From the NCBI RefSeq assembly GCF_947254915.1, contig NZ_CAMYEZ010000002.1, positions 1 to 50,448 on the forward strand: a stretch of 50,448 nucleotides of DNA, given 5' to 3'. Of this stretch, positions 42,254 to 49,502 are shown piece after piece. Both the position numbers and the translations under genes were made by a program. The DNA is from an uncultured Porphyromonas sp. (lineage in GTDB: Bacteria > Bacteroidota > Bacteroidia > Bacteroidales > Porphyromonadaceae). Every line of letters begins with the position of its first letter. Position 1 is the first letter of the stretch. The notes below the pieces were generated by a model. That model saw only the letters and a program-made list of their open reading frames with translations. It ran no database searches and was not told the origin of the DNA.

Positions 42254-43828
42254 TTAGTTATCAAGTACGTTGACATCGTTGAGCGCAGGGAAGAAGTCAA
42301 AGCCAGTCTTCTCCTCCATCTTTTTGAGCGTCGTCTTGTAGTCGTCATATCCGCCTGAATATCCCTCGTGCGGTATGCACCACGCCTTGGAGTGCCAGCG
42401 CTGCTGCTTGTCTCGCCATACGACTACCTTATAGAAGTAATCAGGTATCGGGCAAGCCATACCCTCTGTGTCATGAGCATACTTATAGTTTGTATTGTCA
42501 AAACCTACGCCTGTCACTACATAGAGCGTGTCGACACCGCCAGCAAGCGTGCGAACATGTGTCTCTAGCTGTTGCCAAATGCCACCATTATGGGGTTGCC
42601 TTTGGGGTACCATATTGGAATAGTAGAACGTGCTGGCGTTATCCGCCCGAGAGGAGAGTCGATCCCCGCTAGGGATTTGGTGCCCCTTTGAGTAGTCTTC
42701 TACATAAGACCTCTTCAAGTTTGGTTGATACGCCTTAGAGATGTTCGGATCATAGCCCCAAGCATTAGTACGATCAACTTTTTTATCTGTTAGGTCCTTG
42801 TAGAGTGGATAAGCCACATAGTGAGCTAGGTGTAGCTTCGTATTATATAGCAGGAAGTAGTTGCGTGCCGAGGGATTGCTCGGGAGGTTGTGCTGTACCT
42901 CCAGCGTGTTGGGAATATTCTTCTTGGCGGGTAGCTCTAAGTATCGGCCAACCTCTGCGACCTTGCCCGTGCCCGTGTCCTTGAGCGTGATGGTGTGGGT
43001 GCGTTGCTGTCCCATGACGAGGCTCTGACCCTCACGTAGTGGCCAGGTGTAGGTACGTCCGTTGGGAAGCGTGAAGAGTACCTTCATCTCGCTCGTGGTC
43101 GTCTTGATAGGTAGGATCAGAGCGGTAGCCTTAGCGGTAGCACCCGAGACGGTGACTGGCACGGAGATCTCGCCCGTAGAGCTAGCATTGACCTGCCACT
43201 GACGACTATAGAGATCCAGCGAACCTGTTGTCGGCATACCGACGATGCGCACCGTGACACCCTCTAGAGAGCCTCCATCCTCACTGCGCATCTCAAAGCG
43301 AAGCGAGGCGAGTGCCTGACGAAAGACGAGTTGCTTTGCATTATCGGACGCAATGGCGGAGAGATTGTCCGAGATAAGGAGTGGCTTGAGCGTAGTCTGA
43401 TTAGCGACACTGTAAGCGATCTTGCCCTCCTGCGTCTGAGCATTGTAGGGGTAGTAAGCGAGGATGTCATACTTCATCGAAGAGTCCCACTGCACCTTCT
43501 GCTGCTCATCAGCTGGGTCGAAGGTCGCAAGCCCTCCGCCACGAGTAGTCTTGTAGTGCAGGTTGTTATGCAGTAGTTGCTCAGCCGACCAAGTGGTATT
43601 CTGCGCCGTGCGACGTACATAGATACCGATCTGGTCGCCAGCCTCCCAAGCGGTGCCAGCGACACGCAGGTCGTAGTCCTGCTGTGAGGCGAGGAAAGTT
43701 TGATGGATATCCGCCTGAGGATGCTCCGCATCTCCCTGCCGACCCGCCGGCTGGCAAGACGCTGTCAAGAGTAGCCCCCACGAGAGAGCCATTAGTGTGA
43801 AGAGTAGACGATAAGTCCTATTTGCCAT
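42254..43828 (-). CDS. fimbrillin-nuclease fusion lipoprotein
   Basis: A 524-residue lipoprotein (LLLTASC, Cys25). The first ~290 residues are a fimbrillin domain (HNNLHYKTTRGGGLATFDP, YDILAYYPYNAQ). Residues about 310-524 match the DNA/RNA non-specific endonuclease family (NUC, PF01223): the active-site region YSKGHQIPSGDR (His383) is followed by FYYSNMVPQRQPHNGGIWQQLE, in which the metal-binding Asn lies. The family DRGH is SKGH here, with Lys at the Arg position. The protein probably acts as a surface nuclease; activity cannot be judged from sequence. First gene of the operon. Confidence 0.85.
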   Translation of the reverse strand: MANRTYRLLFTLMALSWGLLLTASCQPAGRQGDAEHPQADIHQTFLASQQDYDLRVAGTAWEAGDQIGIYVRRTAQNTTWSAEQLLHNNLHYKTTRGGGLATFDPADEQQKVQWDSSMKYDILAYYPYNAQTQEGKIAYSVANQTTLKPLLISDNLSAIASDNAKQLVFRQALASLRFEMRSEDGGSLEGVTVRIVGMPTTGSLDLYSRQWQVNASSTGEISVPVTVSGATAKATALILPIKTTTSEMKVLFTLPNGRTYTWPLREGQSLVMGQQRTHTITLKDTGTGKVAEVGRYLELPAKKNIPNTLEVQHNLPSNPSARNYFLLYNTKLHLAHYVAYPLYKDLTDKKVDRTNAWGYDPNISKAYQPNLKRSYVEDYSKGHQIPSGDRLSSRADNASTFYYSNMVPQRQPHNGGIWQQLETHVRTLAGGVDTLYVVTGVGFDNTNYKYAHDTEGMACPIPDYFYKVVVWRDKQQRWHSKAWCIPHEGYSGGYDDYKTTLKKMEEKTGFDFFPALNDVNVLDN

Positions 43829-43960
43829 AGATTAGTTGTGTCAGGTTAACTAGAAATATGTGATGCCGTAGCAACAGCTCGTGGAGCCCTTCGTGCGCCT
43901 CTACCAAGACGCAATGCAAAAGTACCCTACGCATATTACGTCATCGTTACTACGACGTGA

Positions 43961-43991
43961 CAAAGCTACTAAAAAAAGCCTTGCCGTCAAA
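43961..43991 (-). promoter_or_regulatory. promoter of the fimbrillin operon
   Basis: On the minus strand TTTG (43988-43991) and TAGCTTTG (43961-43968) are 19 bp apart, a consensus match. The leader would be about 125 bases. A second -7-like box, TACTTTTG, lies closer at 43917-43924 but lacks a -33 match. Confidence 0.65.
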
Positions 43992-44021
43992 ACAGCGACT
44001 AATTTCTATTTTGAGGTGCTT

Positions 44022-44035
44022 TATCGTCAGCCCTG
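44022..44035 (+). repeat. isolated right-end repeat next to copy 7
   Basis: TTATCGTCAGCCCTG-like sequence followed by CTCCGCAT. The 19 bases at 44025-44043 are repeated exactly at 44386-44404, on the other side of copy 7. No left end is found, so this is a relic of a second element or of a rearrangement. Confidence 0.5.
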
Positions 44036-44043
44036 CTCCGCAT

Positions 44044-44396
44044 CTAGGCTGACGCATTATACATCTACTCCTCTATGAAAGGAACCGGAAGGTGGAGGAA
44101 ATCGGGAAATTCATCCGTAGATATTCTGGATTATCCAGCGAGGAAACGAAAAATTCTTCGGAACTTTGAAATCTTTCTTCCGAAGTTTCATTTCATTCTT
44201 CCGAAGTTTTATTTCGTCCCTCCGTAGAGAATCTTCATTTTCTCGTGAGTTATTGGGGAAATTCCTCGGGAGATATCGGACTTTGCGAAAATGTAGCAGC
44301 AATTATAGCGCTACACAGTCAAACTCAATCCTCATATTCCAGACTTATTGTCAAGCATAGTTCGTGGAGTAGCAAGATTATAATGCGTCAGCCCTG
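44044..44396 (+). mobile_element. MITE-like TIR element, copy 7, with exact 8-bp target duplication
   Basis: The left end CTAGGCTGACGCATTATA (44044-44061) and right end TATAATGCGTCAGCCCTG (44379-44396) are inverted repeats. The exact direct repeat CTCCGCAT flanks both sides (44036-44043, 44397-44404) with no gap. The array runs from about 44080 to 44290 (CTTCCGAAG at about 44177 and 44198). The tail domain includes ATAGCGCTAC. It is 353 bp long. The tRNA-Lys promoter (-7 box at 44437) lies 40 bp after the right end. Confidence 0.8.
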
Positions 44397-44412
44397 CTCC
44401 GCATGAGGAGGA

Positions 44413-44444
44413 TTGTTGCCGTATCTATATTTTTCGTACCTTTG
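44413..44444 (+). promoter_or_regulatory. promoter of tRNA-Lys
   Basis: TACCTTTG at 44437-44444 with TTG at 44416-44418 (18 bp) or 44413-44415 (21 bp) upstream. It lies 58 bp before the tRNA. Confidence 0.75.
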
Positions 44445-44502
44445 CACCACGTTTTAGCCCAAAGAGAGATTAGCACATACGTTATAATCTCAGAGTGAGG
44501 GC

Positions 44503-44575
44503 GAGCCGCTAGCTCAGTTGGTAGAGCACAACACTTTTAATGTTGGGGTCATGGGTTCGAGCCCCATGCGGCTCA
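44503..44575 (+). tRNA. tRNA-Lys (anticodon TTT)
   Basis: A 73-base cloverleaf with a perfect 7-bp acceptor stem (GAGCCGC with GCGGCTC) and discriminator A. The D arm is GCTC...GAGC. The anticodon arm CAACA-CTTTTAA-TGTTG carries TTT at 44536-44538. The T arm is ATGGG-TTCGAGC-CCCAT. CCA is not encoded. It has its own promoter and a terminator-like hairpin downstream. Confidence 0.97.
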
Positions 44576-44619
44576 CGAACGATCGCCTAGCACTTTATAG
44601 TGATACAACACTTCGGATG

Positions 44620-44649
44620 GTCTCTCGGTAACTACTGAGAGGCTTTTTT
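44620..44649 (+). terminator. terminator after tRNA-Lys
   Basis: A short stem CTCTC/GAGAG (44622-44626 with 44637-44641) and 10-base loop, followed by GCTTTTTTG. It lies 45 bp after the tRNA. Confidence 0.7.
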
Positions 44650-44734
44650 GTTTTATAGCTCTAGACATAGCATCCCGTGGGTCGAGAGTCTATGAGGAGT
44701 CGATAGTGATTCTGCTGCTTTGCGCTATATTTCT

Positions 44735-44742
44735 TACCTTTG
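44735..44742 (+). promoter_or_regulatory. -7 promoter box of the amidase operon
   Basis: TACCTTTG, 24 bp before the ATG at 44767. TTTG at 44719-44722 is only 12 bp upstream, too close for a normal -33 box. Confidence 0.55.
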
Positions 44743-44766
44743 CTCTCAGTAGTTATTTGCCACCTC

Positions 44767-45873
44767 ATGAAGTCTTTGGTCAAACTCGCCCTCGCTATAC
44801 TTCTTGCCACGATAGTCTGCCCCCTGGGCTTGCTAGCACAGCGTAAAGCTTATACAGTCGTGATCGACCCTGGTCACGGTGGGCATGACGCTGGTGCCTG
44901 CGCCTTCGGACGCAAGGAGAAGGATATCAATCTAGCCGTAGCACTTCTGACTCGTAAGTATATTGAGCAGGCTCACCCCGAGATAAGGGTCTATATGACA
45001 CGATCAACAGATGTCTTCGTTGGGCTACGAGAGCGAGCCAACTTTGCCAATAGGAAGAAAGCAGACCTCTTCATCAGCATCCATACCAACTCAGCGCAGA
45101 GCCCTAGTGCCTCTGGCACAGAGACCTACGTACTGGGATTGCGTCGTGCTAATGATAACCTAGCAGTCTCCAAGCGAGAGAACCAAGTAATCCTCCTAGA
45201 GAAAGACTACAAGGAGACGTACGAGGGCTTTGACCCAAACAGCACGGAGAGCTACATCATCTTTGAGTTTATGCAAAACGTCCACCTCACCTCTAGCATC
45301 AATATAGCGAGCGAGGTGCAGAAGTCGTTTGTCAAGCTAGGACGAGGCAATCGCAGTGTGCGGCAAGGTCCCTTCCTCGTAATACGAGAGACCGCCATGC
45401 CGAGCATCCTCATAGAGCTAGGCTTCATCACAAACAAGGCAGAGTCGGACTACCTCGTCAGTCAGAGCGGACGTGAGCAACTGGCCAAAGGCATCACCGA
45501 CGGCTTCTCTCGATACTACAAAAAGTATATCCGTGCGACCAGTCCCAAGAAGCAAAAGAACCAAAGGGAGACTACCGAGTCAGCACCTGACGAGGGGTCT
45601 ACAGCACAGCAAAGTACCACGTCCTCAGACAGTGAGGAGTACTACCGCATACAGATAGCCTCCTCTCGCCAACCGCTAGAGACGAGCGACCCTTACTTTC
45701 GCAATGTGACCGATGTACAGCGGGAGCAGCGTGGCAAGCTTTACATTTACACAGCTGAGCAGTGCAACTCTCTCAGCGAGGCGCGCCAAGCTCAGCAGCG
45801 ACTAGCCAAGCGCTATCCAGACTGCTACATCGTACGCTACCGCAAGGGCGTAAGAGATAAGGAGATTTACTAA
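44767..45873 (+). CDS. N-acetylmuramoyl-L-alanine amidase with SPOR domain
   Basis: About 368 residues from ATG at 44767 (MKSLVKLALAILL, a proper signal peptide). A further 9 in-frame codons upstream begin with a non-ATG start and overlap the promoter box. The Amidase_3 domain (about 28-250) has DPGHGGHDAGA with zinc ligand His37, then Glu51 and ISIHTNS, and the catalytic Glu in SILIELGFITN. After a Ser/Thr/Gln-rich linker, a SPOR domain (about 290-360) binds septal peptidoglycan. It should split daughter-cell peptidoglycan in the periplasm. First of seven close genes. Confidence 0.92.
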   Translation: MKSLVKLALAILLATIVCPLGLLAQRKAYTVVIDPGHGGHDAGACAFGRKEKDINLAVALLTRKYIEQAHPEIRVYMTRSTDVFVGLRERANFANRKKADLFISIHTNSAQSPSASGTETYVLGLRRANDNLAVSKRENQVILLEKDYKETYEGFDPNSTESYIIFEFMQNVHLTSSINIASEVQKSFVKLGRGNRSVRQGPFLVIRETAMPSILIELGFITNKAESDYLVSQSGREQLAKGITDGFSRYYKKYIRATSPKKQKNQRETTESAPDEGSTAQQSTTSSDSEEYYRIQIASSRQPLETSDPYFRNVTDVQREQRGKLYIYTAEQCNSLSEARQAQQRLAKRYPDCYIVRYRKGVRDKEIY

Positions 45874-45888
45874 GAGACTCAGAGTACT

Positions 45889-46785
45889 ATGCCACAGAAA
45901 AGACTCACACGACAGACGGTCAAGATAGGGTTCTTCACCCTCTTAGCGATACTCATACTATACCTAGGGATTACTTACCTCAAGGGACTCTCCATCTCAG
46001 CTCGTTCTAAGACTTACTATGTCGCTATGAACGATGTGACGGGGGTCAACGTGGCTACGCGGGTCTTCGTCAATGGCTACAAGGTGGGCTCCGTACGCAA
46101 GATTGAGTATGACTACGCACACAATGGTCAGGCTGTCCTCACGCTCACCCTGGATCCCAAGGTACAGCTACCCCAAGGCACCACAGTACAGGTCGCCCAG
46201 ACACTTCTCAGCGGGGCTATCGTCAACTTGTTACTACCAGAGCTAGAGACGGGTGCCTACATTAATGCAAAAGACACCATCCCGATGTCCACTGAGCGAT
46301 CGGCAGTGAGCTTAGAGCAACTACAGAGCGAGTTCGTACCGCGTATCTCTGCCACCCTTAGCCGTATGGATAGCGTCTTGCTACAAGCCAACACGATCCT
46401 CTCTAATCCAAACATAGAGCCGACGCTCGCCGATGTGCGTCAGTCGGCACAGCATATCAACGCTTCGTCAGCGCAGCTACAGCAGTCGCTTCGTTCGCTC
46501 CCCACCATTATGGAGCGCATTGACCACACCTCAGCAAATGTGGAGAACTTTGCCTCTAGGCTTGACTCGCTACGCCTGCAGGAGACGATAAATAATCTAG
46601 AGAGCACCTCTCGTGAGCTCAAAAGCTTCACCCAGCGACTCAACCAGTCCAACGGTACCGTGGGCAGGCTCCTCAACGAGGACGGACTCTACAACCGCAT
46701 CGACAGCGTCACGACTAGTCTTGATGCGCTAATCCGAGACATCAAGGCAAACCCCAAGAAGTACGTCAAGCTCTCACTCTTCTAA
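45889..46785 (+). CDS. MlaD/MCE family protein
   Basis: A 298-residue protein with one N-terminal transmembrane helix (about residues 12-32). An MCE domain follows (about 38-120: YYVAMNDVTGVNVATRVFVN, KVGSVRKIEYDY). The C-terminal half is a coiled coil region. This is the substrate-binding part of a lipid transport system between membranes. The ATPase and permease genes that usually accompany it (mlaE/mlaF) are not adjacent. In Bacteroidota this gene often follows the amidase, as here (15 bp gap). Confidence 0.88.
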   Translation: MPQKRLTRQTVKIGFFTLLAILILYLGITYLKGLSISARSKTYYVAMNDVTGVNVATRVFVNGYKVGSVRKIEYDYAHNGQAVLTLTLDPKVQLPQGTTVQVAQTLLSGAIVNLLLPELETGAYINAKDTIPMSTERSAVSLEQLQSEFVPRISATLSRMDSVLLQANTILSNPNIEPTLADVRQSAQHINASSAQLQQSLRSLPTIMERIDHTSANVENFASRLDSLRLQETINNLESTSRELKSFTQRLNQSNGTVGRLLNEDGLYNRIDSVTTSLDALIRDIKANPKKYVKLSLF

Positions 46786-46797
46786 CCGCTAACCTCT

Positions 46798-46995
46798 ATG
46801 AAACGCAATAAAAAGAAGCCACTCAACTGGCTCGATAAGACACTCTTCGTCCTGATGCTCCTCGTCATCGTAGGGATGATCGTAGCACTATCCGTCGCTG
46901 ATGGAGCCAAGCTCTACGTCCTCCTCGGAGGCGGTGGCTTGCTCGTGCTCAACTTGCTCTTCGTCCTCTACTTCGCACGACGTAATCGACTATAG
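46798..46995 (+). CDS. small two-helix membrane protein, function unknown
   Basis: A 65-residue protein with a basic N-terminus (MKRNKKKPLNW) and two hydrophobic segments (about residues 15-33 and 37-58), ending in a basic FARRNRL. No family is recognised. Gaps of 12 and 15 bp to its neighbours and the good charge pattern make it a likely real gene. Confidence 0.6.
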   Translation: MKRNKKKPLNWLDKTLFVLMLLVIVGMIVALSVADGAKLYVLLGGGGLLVLNLLFVLYFARRNRL

Positions 46996-47010
46996 ACGAG
47001 ACAGGATAGG

Positions 47011-47541
47011 ATGCTCTGGAGACTCTTCATCACATTCGTTCGCATCGGGGGCTTTACCTTCGGGGGAGGCTACGCTATGCTTTCGCTCATACAGCATGAC
47101 GTCGTGGAGAAGAACCACTGGATGACCGACGAGGAGTTTATCGACCTCTTTGCCGTGTCGCAGTCGCTACCAGGGGTCTTTGCGGTCAATATGTCGATCT
47201 TCATCGGTTATCGGCTGAAAGGCTATCTCGGAGCGGTGACTTGTGCTATTGGTGCGACCTTGCCCTCCTTTATCATCATCCTGCTCTTGGCGATGTTTTA
47301 CCAAGAGGTCAATGACAACGTCTGGGTACAGCGGGTCATGTACGGCATACGTCCCGCAGTTGTGGCGATGATTGCGATCCCTGTCATCACCACGTGGCGG
47401 GCGATGAAAGGCACCTGGCGGATGGTCTGGATACCGATCCTATCCGCTCTACTGGTCTGGCTCATGGGCGTCTCGCCCGTCTGGATTATCCTCGGCTCTG
47501 CCCTCGGAGGGATCATCTATAGTGTCATGAGAAGGAACTAG
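47011..47541 (+). CDS. chromate transporter, short-chain subunit A
   Basis: A 176-residue half of a CHR-type anion transporter. The domain motif GGGYAMLSLIQHDVVEKNHW and FAVSQSLPGVFAVN lie near the N-terminus, followed by helices. The next gene encodes a partner with the same motifs, so the usual fused CHR protein is split in two short-chain genes that probably form a heteromer. Chromate is the name-giving substrate; the real one here may be another anion. Confidence 0.88.
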   Translation: MLWRLFITFVRIGGFTFGGGYAMLSLIQHDVVEKNHWMTDEEFIDLFAVSQSLPGVFAVNMSIFIGYRLKGYLGAVTCAIGATLPSFIIILLLAMFYQEVNDNVWVQRVMYGIRPAVVAMIAIPVITTWRAMKGTWRMVWIPILSALLVWLMGVSPVWIILGSALGGIIYSVMRRN

Positions 47542-47553
47542 GACGGCAAGGCA

Positions 47554-48156
47554 ATGATCTACTTACAGCTCTTTTGGGTCTACATTCAGATCGGAATCTT
47601 CGGCTTCGGTGGGGGCTATGCGATGCTTTCGCTAATCCAAAACGAAGTGGTCTACAAGTATGGCTGGCTCACGAATCAGCAGTTCACCGACATCGTAGCC
47701 GTCAGCCAAGTAACCCCAGGACCCATTGGGATCAACAGCGCTACCTACATCGGCTACTCCGTCACGGGTGGCAGCATCCTCGGCTCGCTCCTCGCAACCA
47801 CCGCCGTAATGCTTCCCTCCTTCATTCTCTGCCTCATTATCTCCCGAAGCTTCCAAGCTTTTAGGAGCAATCGCTACGTCGATGCCGCCTTCCTCGGCAT
47901 ACGCCCCGCCAGTGTCGGACTCATTGCAGCCGCCGCTCTGATGCTGATGATACAGCCAGGGCTTTGGACGCTCCTCACGCTCCCCGCTGGTACGCCGATC
48001 ACGGTGGACAATGTCATCGTCACGGAGAACTTCATCGACTACCGCAGCTTCCTCATCTTTGCCGTGACGGGACTCGTTCTGTACAAGAAGTGGGTTCACC
48101 CGATCCTGCTCATAATCCTGGCGGGCATTGCTGGCGTTTTACTCTACTCGCTATGA
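47554..48156 (+). CDS. chromate transporter, short-chain subunit B
   Basis: A 200-residue paralogue of the preceding protein. It has GGGYAMLSLIQNEVVYKYGW and VAVSQVTPGPIGIN in the N-terminal part and about five further helices. It follows subunit A by 12 bp. Its stop overlaps the mtaB start by four bases (ATGA). Confidence 0.88.
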   Translation: MIYLQLFWVYIQIGIFGFGGGYAMLSLIQNEVVYKYGWLTNQQFTDIVAVSQVTPGPIGINSATYIGYSVTGGSILGSLLATTAVMLPSFILCLIISRSFQAFRSNRYVDAAFLGIRPASVGLIAAAALMLMIQPGLWTLLTLPAGTPITVDNVIVTENFIDYRSFLIFAVTGLVLYKKWVHPILLIILAGIAGVLLYSL

Positions 48157-49502
48157 TCACTCCCCGACTCCATCCACTCGTTGGCAAGCGAGCTGCCTTC
48201 TACACGCTAGGCTGTCGCCTCAACTATGCCGAGACCTCGACCATCGCTCGCCAGCTAGCGACCGTGGGCGTGGAGCGCATCTCTGACGAGCACCACCACA
48301 CGACGGAGGTACTCCCTGACATCTGCATCGTCAACAGTTGCTCGGTGACCGACACGGCGGACAAAAAGTGCCGCAGTCTCATCAATCGTCTGCACCGTGA
48401 GTACCCCGAGGCGCTCATCGTCGTGACTGGTTGCTACGCCCAGCTACAAGGCGAGCAGATCGCACAGATGCCAGGTGTAGACCTCGTCGTCGGGTCAGGG
48501 CGCAAAAGCGAAATCGTCGCGCTCCTCACCGAGCTTTACCAAAAGCGCACCCAGCCGAAAGCAGCTACGCCACACGTCACCGCCCGCCGAGAGCTACAAC
48601 ACTTCGAGTCGAGCGTCTCTTCGGACGACCGCACGCGCCACTTCCTCAAGGTGCAGGACGGCTGCAACTACTACTGCACCTACTGCACCATACCCGCCGC
48701 ACGTGGCGTCAGCCGCAACGGATCCATCGCCTCACTGGTGGCGCAGGCGGAGCGTGTCGCTGAGCTAGGTGGCAGGGAAATCATCTTGACCGGTGTCAAC
48801 ATCGGCGACTTCGGACGCTCCACAGGCGAAACGCTCCTAGAGCTACTCCACCAACTGACGCAAGTCGCAGGCATCGCCCGCTACCGCATCGGCTCCATCG
48901 AGCCAGAGCTGCTGACCCCAGAGATCATTCAGTTCGTCGCTGAGACAGCGCAGTTCATGCCACACTTCCACATCCCCCTTCAGTCTGGCTCCGACCACGT
49001 GCTACGCCTGATGCGGCGGCACTACGACACGGCGCTCTTTGCCGAGCGGCTCAAGCTCATCTACGAGCTGATCCCCGATGCTTTCGTCGGTATTGATGTC
49101 ATTGCAGGCATGCGAGGCGAACTGCCCGAGCATCATACCGAGACCTTGGCTTTCCTCAAAACGCAACCGTGGAGCCAGCTGCACGTCTTCCCCTATAGCG
49201 AGCGCAAAGGCACCAAAGCTCTAGAGATCAAGCCCGCTGTACCCACAACCGAAAAGAAGCTCCGCACGAAAGAGCTCCTCGCTCTCTCCAGCGAACGGCA
49301 CAACGCTTTCTGCGCCCCCTTCGCTGGCTCCGTCCGCCCCGTTCTCTGGGAGGAAACACGCCACGGCGAGATGATGGAGGGCTTCACCGACAACTATATA
49401 CGCGTCACCCAGCCGTACGACCCCGAGCTCGTCGGAGCCATCACCCCCGCACAGCTAGCGCATTGGAGCGTGCGGCGACAAACCTTCACCACCAAGCCAT
49501 GA
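48153..49502 (+). CDS. mtaB: tRNA (N6-threonylcarbamoyladenosine(37)-C2)-methylthiotransferase
   Basis: A 449-residue radical-SAM methylthiotransferase that adds a methylthio group to t6A37 of tRNAs reading ANN codons. The N-terminal cluster uses Cys21 (YTLGC), Cys63 (NSCSV) and Cys94 (TGCYA). The radical-SAM cluster is CNYYCTYC (Cys171, Cys175, Cys178). A TRAM-like C-terminus follows. ATG at 48153 overlaps the chromate subunit stop; a longer in-frame ORF starting at 47964 runs through that gene and is rejected. It overlaps the next gene by four bases. Confidence 0.92.
   Translation: MITPRLHPLVGKRAAFYTLGCRLNYAETSTIARQLATVGVERISDEHHHTTEVLPDICIVNSCSVTDTADKKCRSLINRLHREYPEALIVVTGCYAQLQGEQIAQMPGVDLVVGSGRKSEIVALLTELYQKRTQPKAATPHVTARRELQHFESSVSSDDRTRHFLKVQDGCNYYCTYCTIPAARGVSRNGSIASLVAQAERVAELGGREIILTGVNIGDFGRSTGETLLELLHQLTQVAGIARYRIGSIEPELLTPEIIQFVAETAQFMPHFHIPLQSGSDHVLRLMRRHYDTALFAERLKLIYELIPDAFVGIDVIAGMRGELPEHHTETLAFLKTQPWSQLHVFPYSERKGTKALEIKPAVPTTEKKLRTKELLALSSERHNAFCAPFAGSVRPVLWEETRHGEMMEGFTDNYIRVTQPYDPELVGAITPAQLAHWSVRRQTFTTKP

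Noticed and set aside
47964..48152. Longer N-terminus for mtaB
   Set aside because: The extra 63 codons lie within the chromate transporter gene; the ATG at 48153 gives the family N-terminus and an ATGA overlap.
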